Notes: generated from the sequence alone by a model not told the origin. Counted from the stretch's first letter, positions 43,801 to 58,800 are shown. The stretch: DNA of 64,000 bases from Macquaria australasica (GCA_005408345.1 SEMN01000148.1:806001-870000), one strand, 5' to 3'. Numbers and translations: made by a program.

Positions 43801-46800
43801 ATTCATCTCACTACATGTCTCCCAGCATGAGCTTTGACCCTTTTGTGTCAGCCTGGTCTTAGTTTCTGGCTACGTCTGGTGACTCCTCAAGAAGATCCTC
43901 TTTACTCTAGATCCAGCTCAAGAAATCAACATTACATCCTTTAAAACACTACTTTCCTTGCAACAGATGGTGCTAAACTTTCCATTTGAAGCCAAAACTA
44001 GTTAGTGTGCCTTTCAGTTACAGGGGGATTGGTAGATAGTAAATGGCTCAGGGTATCATGAAGTTTGGAGATATTGCTGCAATTAATTTATTTGACTTTG
44101 AGTCCATAAAGGAATGCAACACCTTCTTGACACCACACTGTGTCACAAGAAGAGACAACACCTCGAGAACGTACTTGAATAAGTTGCCAGAATTTCCTTT
44201 ATGTTTATGTTTTGCACTTCCTGCGTTCAGACTCAAGATGCAAGTAAATGCAAAATAAAAGAAGTGAGCACTTGAAAACTAGTTTAGGGTGCAAGGACGA
44301 TAAAATATGAGTGTGCTGCAATGGTAAATGGCTCTCTGCAGCTGCAAGGAGAGAAAGCAGTGAGATGCAGACAGAGCAGAGTCGGTACAGTACATAGTAC
44401 TAACAATAAATACATTCAACCCAGCAGCACAGTAAAAGCAATGGGAAGTACACCGGATAGGAAAAAGACACACACATACATATTCAACGCATTTTGTAAA
44501 GAAAGGACTAAAGAGTTCTAAAGGACAGGAGAGGAGAGACCATGAGGAGATCACTTGAGTGGACCAAAGAAATACTTTAAAATGCTTTGACATACTGTGA
44601 CAGCCAGTATAAGAATATGCAAATGCTCAAAAAGTGTTCATGTCAACAAAAGTATAGAATGAGAGTGCATATGTAGGTATATATGACATAGTATATTAGA
44701 CACACATACGACAAACAATATGAGGAAGCTTCAGTTTTGAATGAGGGGGTTGTTCAGCAGTTTGTGGGTGGTTAACTGAGCATGCATTCATTTCCCAATT
44801 AGCGCATTGTTTACTGTTGTTGCCTTCCCTTGAATGAGCCACATAGTGACAAAAAGTCTAACAAGTAAGCCCTTCTGGTCTTAAGTAAGAGAACAAAGGC
44901 AGGAATAAACTGTAGTTGAAATGCAACACAGTCCTCACAACAAATAAAACAATCGGGATGTTTTATCATCTGTTCCTAAATGAAGTAATGTAAATGCTTA
45001 AGGCCTGTCTTTCTTTTGACTACAACCTGTCCACAGTTCGCCACTGTAAATGAACCACGACAGCAGAAGATTCTTCACAAAATATAAACAAAAATGGCGT
45101 TTGTAGCCGGTATAGCATCAGAGCCATAAAACCTCACATTACTGTGATTTGTGGGACACACTTCATGCTGGAAGCAAGCATTTCTTCCCTTGCTGGTAGG
45201 GAGAAAAAATAAAGAAACAAGGGAGATCACACCAAATTTCACTTTGTCTGTAAATTTCATCTTTCATTTTGGCAACGTCCAGAACAAAACATCTTACACC
45301 AGTGAAAGTGACTGGAAATCAGAGCCATTACCGGTGAAGGGAAAAACCAGAATTTTTAACATGTTTAACTCAGTGGTAGGCCCGCTACTTGTCTTAAGAC
45401 AGTGAGAACTAACTACCAAACACAAGACAAGACCCAATATGTACAGTGTTAAACAATTAAATTGGAAACTAACCAAATTAAAGTGATGACAGGGATTTCT
45501 TTAGGTAATATTTCCTTCTTATTTAGCCCCCTCCAATGGGAAGTCAAGCCACAGTTGTTACTGTAGACAGAGCTTGTAGCATTTAAAGTAACTTGCTCAA
45601 GGACATTTGAGCACGGCAGACGTTTGCCAGCATATGGCTGGCCCTCGCTGACCATGAGACCACCCTGGTGCCAAAAAGTTGGGTTATTTTGAGTTTTATG
45701 GCACTGCTCTCACAGCAAGAAGAAGTGGCTAAAATCAGAAGAAGCTCTCAGACCAGTTGCTATGTTTTTATCGGCAGCTCATGTGTATTTGAGTAAAAGA
45801 CAATGCTTAAAAAAAAAAATGAATTAGTGAGTCTAAACTTTAAAAGTGAGGGTGAAAGTGTGAAAAGGGAGACAATGAATTACATATGAGGTTCAAGGGT
45901 GAGACTCAAACTACAGTGGAGAAACAGGGAGTGCAGGGAAGAGCCAAACCAAGGTACTATGATTCTAGACCATCAAACTACAGTACAGTATAACTTGTTT
46001 CACTTAATTGGACTTATATATAAATATATACAGTTGGAACAAACTAGAATTAAATGATGGTCTTCACCCTCCCCCTCCACCGAGGATCAAGAGGGAGGAG
46101 AACAATTTGTCATGATAGAAGGGTACATACATTTCCTCCCCGGGGAGAGTGCTTCAGATTATCCTTGGAGCTGCATTTTGGTAGTACGGGACTGAAGTCC
46201 AGCTTCTTGTTTAAAATATGAATCTATGGAGAAATACAGAGATAGTATGGGCCTCTTACATGGTGGATTGGAATGAATGCTTGTCATAACACCACTGGGA
46301 AGAGGGACTATAGAGGATACTGATGAACTGTGTATTAAAAAATGTTTCATGTAGCTAAATGACTTGGCCTTTACTGTTGTTGAGAATGAATTGAGTTTTG
46401 ATAGAAATTTCCAAAGAAGTCTTACAGAATTCAAATGTGTGTGTGTGTGTGTGTGTGTGCATATACTGTATGTGTTGTGTGTATACTGTGTATATGATTT
46501 TCTATAAATACACCAAGTTTTTGGAAACTTGTCCCATCAATCATCCATCAACCCCAGTTAATCATTTGCTCCAGTTCTTTGCGGTAACACTGCCAGTAAT
46601 AAAAAAAGTAAAATACTGAGCTTTGTCTTTTTTAAATTATTATTACATCTAAATCTAATTTAAGACAGCTGATGTAGACAGATTTTGGTTTGATCTCAGG
46701 TGAGCAACACTATATTCCTTTACATGCACTTTAACTGTGGGAACAGGGAAGTAAGTACTCAGACTGGGGCACACATTTTCTTTAATGTTGTCCTATTTAC

Positions 46801-49800
46801 AACCATCTCCTGCTAAACCTTGCAGCATATATTTCAAAAATTCATTTTCTCACCAACTTTAGTGCCCCATGAGCCAGTGGAATACACGATCTGTCATTCA
46901 CACTAATTATTGTTGTGTTCCCATCATGGTTAAGTTGATAAACAGGCCAGAAACTTGGTGTATTCCTTTAAAGAGACCCTAGGCTGAAAACTATCAAGCC
47001 TGGAGTGTGGCACTCAAATAAGTAGAGACATTTTACACTTCAATTATAATCACAAATAATTTAATTACAATCAATTAATAAATTGAGCAGTTTTTAAAAA
47101 GCTGTTATAATGTAATTAACTATATTTCAATTGAAATGATGCATTCAGAATTGCAAAATGACATACTTTATACCTTTACTTACTTAACTCATCATATTCC
47201 ATTTGACAATTTGTTTCCTACCTCAACATTTAGAGCTGCTATTTGATGAGTGCTTTATTTAAAGACAGATCTTTTGAATTTAAACATGTGTGAGCACCTA
47301 AAAATGAAATTAAAAATGAAATTAAGTCTAACCCACAGAGCAGGAGCTTTGATTGCCAAACAGCTCCTGCTGCTGCTCTGTGGGTTGGACTTCATTTAAC
47401 ATTTAAAATTCAAATAATTATTAATAGGTAAATTAAATGATTTCATTTAAAGTTGTTTTTTTTTTACTTTGACTTTATTAACGCCTCATTAAAATGCAAA
47501 TGTATCAATCAAAAATAGTCTTTCAAATTTATCAACGTATTAATTGATTAAAATTAAACACTGTTAAAGTTTTTAATTATTTCACTTGGCACACTCTTAT
47601 CCAACACATGGTGCCATAATTAACAGTGCTGAGATGTACCAGCAGGTCTTGGGTCCAGGTCACATTGTGTGCCGCTGACAGACACAGAGTAACGGAGATG
47701 AGGCGCAGCACTGACTTCCAGATCCAAGAGGCCCTGTGTTTGGCCTCTGTTGGCATATTTTGCTCCTTGTGCTTCTATGAGGACAATCATTGGACAGGTC
47801 AGTGACCGGGCAGAGGCCTGCTATGGGTAGAGGGGCGGGGAGGCTCACTACAGCTGCTTGGAAATTGGAACTACTTGGACCATGGAGCTGCTAAAGGTCA
47901 GGAGAGGAGTATATTGGAATTACTACCCTACCATCGCCATCTCTTAACTGCAGCAGATAGTTTAGATTAGAAGGAAAAATAAAAAAACTGCATATTGTGG
48001 TTCTTAACTTAAAAAGACTGTATGAACCTTATTGCAGAATCACTTTGAAGTTTAGCTTGGCAATTCTTGTTCACTTTGGAGCTAAAATGCGTACATTTTA
48101 TCATGTATCATGTGTTTGTTTAAATGTGATCCCACATTAATGATGCCTCTGTCTATACTTTCTGCTGTTATAATGGTATAAAGCACAGAGGTCCAATAGT
48201 GACAGTAAGGAACCACTTTAATAATAATATAATAAATGAATGTAGAATTAAACAAAATTATTATACATACATATTGTATTCATCCCTCTCTGAGGTGCTT
48301 TTGTTAAATCCACCTGTCAGACACAAATATCAGCGTTTGTGTCTAGACACTTCCTTCTGAATCTACTAAAACATACATATGCCTTTAAAACTCTTGAGTC
48401 ATCTCATCAAAAGACCATAAAGCCATTGCCTTAAGAGGCAGATTAAATTTTAACTTGTGGCCAAAGAGAAGCTGGGGAGTCAGGACAATTGTTCTGCCCA
48501 GACAGTCACCCCTGTGTTTAGATGAAAGCTGCCATAACTGTTTTGTGTCTGATGGGAAACACCTACTGTCACCCAGGGGTGACACACACACATACACTGC
48601 GGGGCTGTGGGTAAAGACATTGAAGGTTTTCTAGACACAAACAAAACATTAAGTAACAACTGCCTCTAGAAAAAATCACACCCAAAATAAAAGTTGAGAA
48701 TAAAAATTTGTAAGATTCCTTATGTGACTTTTGAACTTTTTCACCCTCCAGACACCTCCACTCCAAAACAGACTTGCATATTAGGAACAACACTGCCAGC
48801 CTTGATATACTGTAGCAAAGTAACTGATTATGACCCAGCTTGCATGCTTGCACACACATGCAAACATGCACAGAAACTCCACTCAGGCGGTTTCTCCTGC
48901 AGATGACAGGCAGGCGTTTGGAGCACGATCCCTCCCTATTTTGTGGCTGGCTGCACAGAGCAGCGCAGAGACCTGGCAAGTCATAAAGATGTCAGCCAAA
49001 TGCTTAGACTCCTAATCAGGTCATCAGTGGAGGCTTGTAAGAGCTGATGGTTACAGACACACTGCTGTTTTCATCACTATTCTTCCTGTTGCAGTGCTGA
49101 CTTGGTGTTTCAGACTCATACTGGAACACGATATTTGTCAGACTGTAGGGTATACACTCCCAAACACCCTGCTAATGCAGACTCTGTGCAGCAACAGAAA
49201 ACACGATTTGAAAGGCAGATTTCTGTTGGCTGAAGTGCTGTCCTCAGTTCACAGAGCTGGGGGAAAAACTGAAAGGACAAATGCTGCTCACAGTTCCGAC
49301 ACTCAATGAGATGTCAAAGTCAGGTCACTTTTCTGTTTATTTAAATTTGGGGCCTCAGAATTACTTTAGGAGTAAGGCATAACATGAGTACATATTTGAC
49401 ATCATAGAGGCCTGATTTTTACTTGAGATCTTGTCAATGTAAATATTATGGTGAAATTGTTCTAAAAAAAATCTCCATTTCAGCTTTTGTCCCCTCAGGA
49501 TCAGTAGTGTTGATCCATGGATGGCAACACAGCCAGATAACTGAGGCACATTGCTACATCTGGGTGTTGTATCTGAATGATTTTAAAGCTGATTCAACCT
49601 CAACAGCAGCATATAACAGAACCTTGATATATTAAAATTGCCTATGGCTAACGTGTTCTCGAACACCTGTTTACTTCTGTATACATCCATCAGACACAGA
49701 GCAACATGGACATCTCTTTGCAGTCCTCTTTCTTGCATTTTGACAAATCTAAGTCGGATATTTTCTCACTGTTCAGTTCAAACCTTTATAGATATTTTAG

Positions 49801-52800
49801 GCCTAGGGAAACTTGGAATTTCTTTCTGTTGCACTAGCTTTTTTTGCATTGTAAGTTTAAATAAATTGTGCAAAATTCTTAATTTTTTTCATTGCTTTCT
49901 AAGTTTTAATCAATGCACATTCTGTGTTTAAAAAATGGTTGCGAGAATTAACTTTTTTCTTCCACAACACACCATTTTTTCTTAACTCATCATTCTTTTA
50001 CACTGGTGAGTCAGCAGGATGATTGAAGGACTAACAGTGGAAAGAGGTAGCTAAGAGACTAAAAAAAAAGACAATGAGTGTGGAGAGGTAGGAGAGAGGG
50101 GCCATGGGAAATAAACATATCAAGGCAGAAGAAAAAGCCAGAAGATGTTAGACAAAAACAGATTTTACAATACAATTCGTACCAGGACATTTACCACTGG
50201 TCTCGGTGCATATTAATAGTATGTATTCTACAGATTTTTCTTTATACATAGAGACATGGCAAGGTTGTTGTCTGTCTCCATTACTTTTTATTGCCACTGA
50301 ACCCTTTGCTGTTGCTTTATGGCTTAAGGACAGAATCCAGGGTATAGTCTGGTAGGAGATAATCACAAAGTTTCTTTGTATGCAGATGATATCTACATTT
50401 ATATGGACCAAAGGGGGGACTGAAAGTTTTTTATTTCTGTATGTAAAATGTACTAACAAAAACAAACTTAACCATAATAACCATCTCTGAGATCATAAGC
50501 AAAATAGAGATGTAGGAAAAACAGAAACACACAAAACCAGTAAAAACAGGAATACAACATTGCGGAGGTGAAAGAAATAAGCAAGTAGTTAGATAGATGC
50601 TACAGGTTTGAGGGGAAGTGAGGGAGAAGAGCATCACCTGTCCTCCTTTGGGCTGGTACTTGATATTCTCTGTGGAGCCAATCTTGGACTTGATGTTCTT
50701 GAAGTCAGGCAGTGGCTGGTTGATGATGCGGAGCTGCTTGGGCGTGGTCGCAGGCGACTTGGGTGGGGTGCGGACCACAGCCACCTTCCTCTCCTGGGAA
50801 ATCAAGCTGAGAGAGTGTGGGGTTCCAGGGGTCCTTGAGGATGATGAGTAGCTGGGAGGGGTTCCTGGGGTGATGGCTGTGGAGCCAGGGGTGCGGGGGG
50901 TGGAGTGGCCACTGCGAGCTGAACGGGAGCGCACTGTTTCTGAAACTGGTGGGGATGAAAATAGGGGTCAAGGTTGGAGCTAAAGGTGAAGAGGTGCTGT
51001 ATTATAAAGTCCTACTATTTTAATTGTCATAGAAAACATTTAAAGTCAAATTTTGTTGATTTCTATGTCGCAGGTCTAAAACACGTTAAAACTGTGGGGT
51101 ACAACGTTGATAAAGTTGTTGATCAGTATGAAAGAGTCAATGATTACTTCATCAGATTTTAGGCTTTGAAAAGTCACTTTTCAGATCATAAGATTTTTCG
51201 TTCAAGAACTTTACAGATATACAGTATTTCATGGCGCTGAAGCATAGCAACATGACTACTCAAATAAAATATTTTATCCATATACACTGAGTTACTAGTT
51301 AATAAGTAAACTTGTACAATTTAATGTAATCCAATGCAGTAACCCAACAATAAATAATTTTAACAGATGTATGAAGAATCCCCTTTACCTGTCATACTAG
51401 GAGCTCGTCCTGTCCTATGCTCAGCCCTCATCTCTGTGCGAAACGCTATAGGAGGTAAAAGAGGAAAAGTTTCAGATTTAGTGAGGGAAATGATGAGGGG
51501 GAAGAGAGAAAGAAGAAAGGGAGAATCGGAGGTTCTTGGATGTCCAATTCCAAATGCATTCAAATGGATCTGTGCTAAAGTCAAGTTGTAAAAAATCAAA
51601 AATCAAAAACAGTTTGACATACAGTTACACAGATGGTGAGTAGGGAGAGATGGAGGATAAGAGAAAGAAAGATGGTTAGGAAAAACACAAGCTTGTTTAA
51701 TTAGTACAGAATGAGTCAAGCAAGATAACGTACATAGCCTCAAACAGATTTTCATCTTGGTATCAAATATAAAAATCTATCAAAAGAAACAATGGCATTT
51801 TCACTAGCAGAATGTACACCTCCCATTCATACACTATAGCTAAGACTTATGGCATACAGTATCTTGTTGAATGCTAAAAATATATTATTTCTCAGTTAAA
51901 ATGTTGGTTTTCAAAATTTAGTAGATACCAACATGCAGTACATAAAACATAAAACCCCAGGAATATGTTTTTAGCTTCTCAGAAAGACAGATGAAAGAAA
52001 CCCATTGAGTTGACACACGCTAGCTGAACAGAGGCTAGCTAGGAAATTGGGCAGGACTTGAGCTCTCTTAAGACAAATTCAAGAAATAAATTATCAACAT
52101 TGGTACAATATTTGCTTTCATATTGGCCGATTCAATTTTTTTTTTGGCTCAAACTGGAGGCTGAAAGAGCTTGATGTTGGTTTTAGACTACCTAATACCA
52201 CTTAAATACTGATACTTTTTTAAGCAAGTGGATTAGAGAAGCTGCAGCCTACATGTGGGTCTGTGAGGAGCCGTGGAGCCGGAGCTGGTGATGGAGGTGG
52301 AGCTCTCCTCTTGGTCATGGTATCCACGGCGACTCAGAATGGAGGCATGCCGCGGCAGAGAGGACCTCGTGTCAGGGCTCCATGACCCACCGTCCTGTAG
52401 GTAAACAAAGACCAGAGACAAGAAGTAGATCCTTAGGCCAGTGAGGCTAAGGGATTTATTTTTAATAGAAGGTTAAACAACAGGTGTATGTATATGTTTT
52501 TATGTTCTTTCCATAACTCCTGCAGCTTCAGTGCCGCTCCACCATTCACCTACCTTGGTTATGAATCTCTGTAATACTGGGGAGCCTTGAGGCTCTGCTG
52601 AGGATGGGCGAGGTCTATCTAATGAGGCAGCCAGTCTGGATATGGAGGTGGGGATCTTTGTTAGTGGCAAACGATGGGCATGGCACTGAGATGGTGCAAC
52701 GATGAGGCCCAGTGGGTGAGTAGCATGGCACCAAAATACAGGACACAGGGTGACAAAAGAGTGGGGAAAATAACAGTACTTTAGCATGCATTATCAGTGC

Positions 52801-55800
52801 ACAAGATCTGATGTATCCTTCGTGGGATGAGGAACGAGATATTAGCATCAGATCTTGTGTGTATAACATTTAATCATAGCCCATCACAACAGCCATTCAT
52901 GCAAGTTCATTGTGAACATGTCAGTAAGAAATAAAAAATGTACGACATCAAAATGCCAAACAAAAAACAAATATGTGAAGAATATTGTTCACCATGCTCA
53001 TGCAAGATTTCATGTTACACTGCAGAAATATAAGTGGGCTCAAAGTTACAGAATACACTTACAGAATTCTGTAATGACATGACATTTAAGAAATGCAGAA
53101 ACTATGTTATTTTAGACACAATCACTGTCATTACCATGGTGGAGGAGTAAAATGGAGTCACGACCACAGCCGCTGGAAAAATGTCACAAGGTGACGCAAC
53201 ACCCACTCAGTAAAAAAACACTCTAAATGGATCTGCCTTGTCTGCTTGTGCAAAAACCCATTAAACAATAGCAAACATTTTACAAAAAGTAAAAGCAACC
53301 AACATAAATATTTTTTCATAAAATAAAAAGGAAACGTAACAGTGGTTTTAAAACAGAACTGCAATGCCCTGTTTTTCATGTGGGGATTAGGGCTTAGATA
53401 GACAGAGGGAAGACAGCATGATTAGATTGCTCTGGAAGTCTCAAGAGAAAATATGTAACAGATTTATAATAAGTCTTAATTCTAGTGAGAATTTGTCTAA
53501 TTAATGTGGTGTTTATCGTTTCAGTGTCTGCACTAAAGATGCACGAGGCAACTTGTATATTAGTTTCATACTGGTAGCCAGAGGTAAAGGTTGGAAAACG
53601 GTTTCGACTTTATTATGCATTAATCGCATACTGTAATACAATGTCAGTAAACTGTGCCCAGCATGTTCATGTTCACCAGCCTTTCTGTTCTAAGACTCTT
53701 TGTACCAAAGGACACCAAAAAGTGACAGCAGATCTAATGTCCAGTTTTCTGGAGATGGGGCAATTATTTTTTGAGTTTTGGTTTCTATCTTCAGTGTCAT
53801 TTTGTCCTGACTGATGTTAATTTAGTTGTAAACTTGGTAATTCAGGCTGTTTGCCAGTAAAGCTGGTTTCAGTGCCAGAGGTCATGCCATTGTTGGGCTG
53901 GTGGAGTATACTCACCGATGTTCTGTCGCGAGACTGTCTGGCAACACTGAGAGGCTGACGACTGTCTGGTAGCGCCTCTGAGAGAGTGACAGAAACAGAA
54001 TTATAGGAATACTAGAACACACAGACTGAATATATGTTTTAACCTTCATACATGGAAGGGCAAGAAGTAATAATCTTTTAAATATCCTACTTTTAGGTAT
54101 TATCATCATACTTGTATCTTTATGAGCATATTTGTCAAAAGTACAGAAATACAAAAAAATATATAACTTTGTATTCCCAAACCTGGCATGGTAAACTATA
54201 TGACAAATCGAATGTTCTGTGGGAGCGGGTTGCTGCCCCTTTGAGAGCTCTGTTCTGCAAAGATTTGGCAAGATATCACACGGATGGGGGATTTTGTATT
54301 ATGTAAGGCAACCCTGGAAAATAATCTAATTGGGGCAATGCAGCAGTATACTGAGCTTTCATCATCAGTGACACAGAATTCAGTCCGTCAGGGGAAAATG
54401 AAGTGCCGACTGCCTCTGGGACAGAGCAGCATTAGAGTCTTTATAGTATCAGGTCCATAGAACCAACCCATGGATTACTAGTTGCCTGGCAACCATAGGT
54501 TGAAACAAAGCTTGAGTGGATATGTAATTCTTAAAAGGACCAGAGAGCTCAGAAACATTTTATAAGTTTTTCACACCAAACAACTTGCAGAGTATTATCA
54601 GACCACCTTTAAAATATTTGGAATAATTATATAAAACATTACTATATTAATGTGACAAAGCATCAGACCACCAACAGGTCACCAAGAACATAAAAACGAT
54701 GCATTTAAAGAGTAACTTAACACCAGCTGAAAATCTTGTTTTTGCTGAACTTGCTGTAGTGATGTAGAAGTGTACTTGTAAAGTGTTCAGTGAATCCTGA
54801 AATCACAAACTTTCAACCACAGGACGTCTGTGAAACAATGCTTTCAGCTTGGTGTTACGTTGCTCTTAAAAGAACAAAAAGGGAATGCGCACAAAGAAGA
54901 AAATAAAAAATGAAGCCAAATGAAACATGTATGGCAGTCAATTTTTATTGTGAAAAACAAAGAAACAAACATGACAAAAGCAAACCTCTCTAACCAATAA
55001 AACAAAATGGATGGCAAAACCAAATTGAAGCTGACAGTGGAGGTAAGATGTGGTGGGGACTGGTGTTCTGGTGGCTCTCCTGCAGAAAGCACCAGCTGCG
55101 TGACAGACCAAGACAATGTGTCACCTGTGGGTCTCCTTCTAGGACAGGAGTGGTGCTGGATGGGGCGGGTCTGGCGGATGGCTGGTTTCATCACACTCCT
55201 CTTGGATGGGGATTGAGTCTCCATTTTTTTGGTAAGCTCAGTCTTCTTTATTACGGCTACATTATCAGAAGAAACAGGGTCATTGACTATACGCAGAGAC
55301 AGATGCTGAACCATGATAAAATATGAAATGCTGCAGGATAAAAATTCCCCCGAAACCCTTTTTAGTTGTCGTATTTGTTGAAATATACTAAAAACAGCTG
55401 ACTCAAATCACTGTGTCAGCGAGGTATTAAGACTGCACATTTTTTGACACAAACAGTTGTATAGGTAAGCAATAAATCACAAGAAGCTGTTTAGTGAATT
55501 TAGAACAGCAAGCCCAAGTTAGGCACATGATGATGTTGAGCCACTGCTTTAAATGGCTTTACTCAACGGACATGACAGAGAAGAAAAGTGTATAATAATA
55601 TTCATTCTATGGCAAGCACTACAGTTTTTGAGCAGCAGTAAATATATATCGTATGGTGATAATTTATAACTACAATATTTATAGATAACTACTACTTCAA
55701 CTATGAATATAGTTGAAGAAATCAAAAGAAAAAAGTCATGAGAACCTTTTTTCTTCTTGACTTCCTCTCTGGGGATGTGGACAGGCTCTTTGCGGACAGG

Positions 55801-58800
55801 TTTGCGTTCTGGTGTGGAGATTCGGCCTTTAGTCCGCCCTCCCTTGGTCTTCGGTTTGACCGGCTTATCCTGTTTCTCTGTCTTCTTCTGTTGTGTCTGC
55901 TTGTTCTGGACCGCAGCAGACTTTTTGACTGGGCTGGGCACATTGGGCAAAGGCTCAATCTGCTCCGTTGCCATACTCTTATCATCATCTGCAGTGTGGC
56001 AAAAGAGGACATGAAAAACATGAGATAGTATTCAATTTGTTGAGCTAAAGCAGAAGAGGGAAGAAAGGGAAAAAAAGAATATAAAGGAAAAAAAAAATCA
56101 AAGAGATCTCACCTTGTGTGTCAACCCAGGAGCTGTCCAGGATGGAGTCGTCCATTGTGGTTTCATCTCTATCGTAGCTTTCAGTCGGTCCTTCAGTTTC
56201 TATGGTTTGAGCCTCCTTCTCAGGGGAGGCAGGGGTCTCAGGAACATCACCCACCTCCTCTAGACTAGCAGCCTCCATGTCTGCTTCTTGGGCGAACTCC
56301 ACAGACTCCTCCTCTTCCTCCTTCTGGTCAGTGACACAAATGGCTTCAGCCTCAGGTGGAGCAGAGAAACGAACGCTATGTCCCGGCTCCTCTGCTTCAT
56401 CGATGGTCTGGACCACAGTGATAAAATCGTCTTCAACTGTCACCACTGATTCGATGGCAGCACGAGTCTCTGGGATCTCCTTTACCACTGATGCCTCTGC
56501 TCCTGCCCCTGTTTTCTCTAACACATCTTCCTCAGCTTTCTGTTGCTCCTTCTCAGCCTCCACAGGTTTTTCAGCTTTTTTCTCCATAGGCTGCATGGCT
56601 TCTTCCTCCGGTTGTCTTGCTTTCTCCTCAGGCTTGTCTGCAACCGTTTTGTCCATCTCAGCTACTTTCTCTCTCTGTTCCTTCTCTTTGAATTCACTTT
56701 CTATCTTCTCTTTCTCCTCCTTCTCTTTTAGTTCCTTCTCTCTCAACTCTTTCTCTATTCTTTCTTTTTCCTGTCTTTCATTCCTTTCTCTCTCCTCTTG
56801 CTCATTCTTTTCCCTCTCTTCTTTTTCTTTCTTCTCTTTCTCTTCTTTCTCTTTCCTCTCTCTCTCCTCTTTCTCCTCCTTTTCCTTCTTTTCTTTCATC
56901 TCCTGCTCTTTCTGTTCTTTCTCCTGCCTTTCTTTTTCCTCCCTCAGTATTCTCTCTGCCTCTTCTTTCTCTCTTTCTTCTTTCTCTCTCCTTTCCCTCT
57001 CTTCTCTCTCTTTCATTTCCTTTTCTTTCTTTTCTGCCTCTTCCCTGATTTTCCTCTCTGCCTCTTCTTTCTCTTGTTTCATTTTCTTCTCAGCTGCTTC
57101 CTTCTCTTGCTCCTCCTTAAGTTTTCTTTCTGACTCCTCTTTAGCTTTCTCGTCTTTGTTTATTCCTAACACTGGTGAAGCTGCTCTTTTGGGGGAACCA
57201 TAAACTTCTCTTTGTTTAAGCTTGGAAGGTGAAAGCACTGGGGAGAGCAGCTTGTCATCATCAATGTTGCTCTCCACAGACGAAGCAGGGGACGTTTTGA
57301 CAGGCCTTGCAATTCGGTCCTTGGCTACGCCGGTCAGCTGGTACACATCTTCGGCATCCACTTCCTCATAGGCCTCCTGGTGGACCAGCTTCACCTTCTC
57401 CCGCAGCTCCTGCAGTTCTCTTTCCTCCTCCAAACTGAGAGGCCTGTCCTCCATCTCCAATTTGCGAATCTGCCTCTCGTAGTCGGCAATCTCAGTTTCT
57501 GACGCTGAGCCTTCACCACTGGCTTGTCGTTCAGTCTCACTCCCTGACCTCCCGCCTTCTTCTAGAGTCACAGTGACTGTTGGTGTCACAAAGGACTCAC
57601 ATGGCTGAACAGGTGGCGTCTCACTTACAGATTTATTTGGCTGATCATCTGCAACCTCCTTGCCCTTTTCTTCAGCAGAATCTTTTCTCTCTACTTGCCT
57701 CTCGTCTTTCTCTTCAGTGACATCAGCAACTCCTGATGGCTGGCTCTTGTCCTCCACAGATGTGTCTCTGACTGCTAATTTTCTAGCCTGCTCAGCCACT
57801 TTCTCCTCCAGGACAGAGTGGGTGAAAACCTGTGCAGAAGTGTCTGTAGGACTGAACACATCTGCAGGGGATGGCATGGGCCCTGAATATTCACTAAAGA
57901 CACAATAGCCCATCTCTTCCAGCTGGCTTTCACTCTTTCTGGTCCCGGGACTCTGTTCCCCTGAAAATAGGCTAGCCAGTGGGTCATCAGTTAAGTCAGG
58001 AACATCAGCTTGAATTGACTTTCTCCGGATGATTTCTGGGTCAGTGTTTTCTGATGCCAGTCTGGAACGGGTACCAGCAAGGTCCAGCATTTCAGGCAAG
58101 TCTTGCGCCATCACTGTACCATTTTTAAAGGTGCTCTTAAGGGGCTGTGGTGATTCTGGTGACTCCGGTTCAGAACTGGGTTTTAAAACTGGTTCAGTGG
58201 TCCTTGGAGGAGATGACGAATCTGACGTGATGGAAGCTGCAGTCTCCAGGATCAGGGGAGGAAAGGATGGAGGCTTATCCATGGAGGGTGTAGTGACTGG
58301 AAGGTAGTCTGCTGATTCATCTAGACTTCCACTAGTGTATGACATGATGTCTGTGGCCAGTGGGGAGAAGATCCTAGGCTTGCCTTGGCCACTGTGATCC
58401 ATTGCTCCAATGGTGATGTTAAGTGAGTAACTCCTCTGCTCTAAGGCTAGTTTACCCGGGGAAAGCCTGCATTCATTACTCCTATCTGGAACTGTGAACA
58501 CACTAGTGTCTTCTGCTGTACTTTTTTTTGTTTCGGGTTTATCCTGGGCTTCAGCTAGTGTGCTGTAGCTGATCTCCTGAGGCCTGGAATCAACGGTACT
58601 CTTCTCTTCCCCAGCTCTGCTCAGTTCGTAATAACCCTCACCCTTACACTGGGGAGCCTCATCAACCTCCATGGCTGATGTTTCAAAATATGCTGACATG
58701 CCAGATCTGTCTCTTGCGTCTCTCATTGAGTCTCCTCCTTCAACTTTGTCCCCCACTGAAGAGAAATCAGTGGGAGCACCGATGCTGCTGACCTCTACCA

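Noticed and set aside
47331..47390. Imperfect palindrome around GAGCAGGAGC/GCTCCTGCTGCTGCTC as a possible RNA hairpin gene
   Set aside because: Arms are interrupted and flanks AT-rich; no precursor-like structure I could support by eye.
54844..55124. Continuation of the map2 frame beyond 55125
   Set aside because: Conserved sequence ends at a good GT donor (ACAG|GTGACA) and the phase fits the next exon; the rest is intron.
56277..57203. 308-codon plus-strand frame rich in Ser and Phe
   Set aside because: Antisense shadow of the E/K/R-coding tract of map2.
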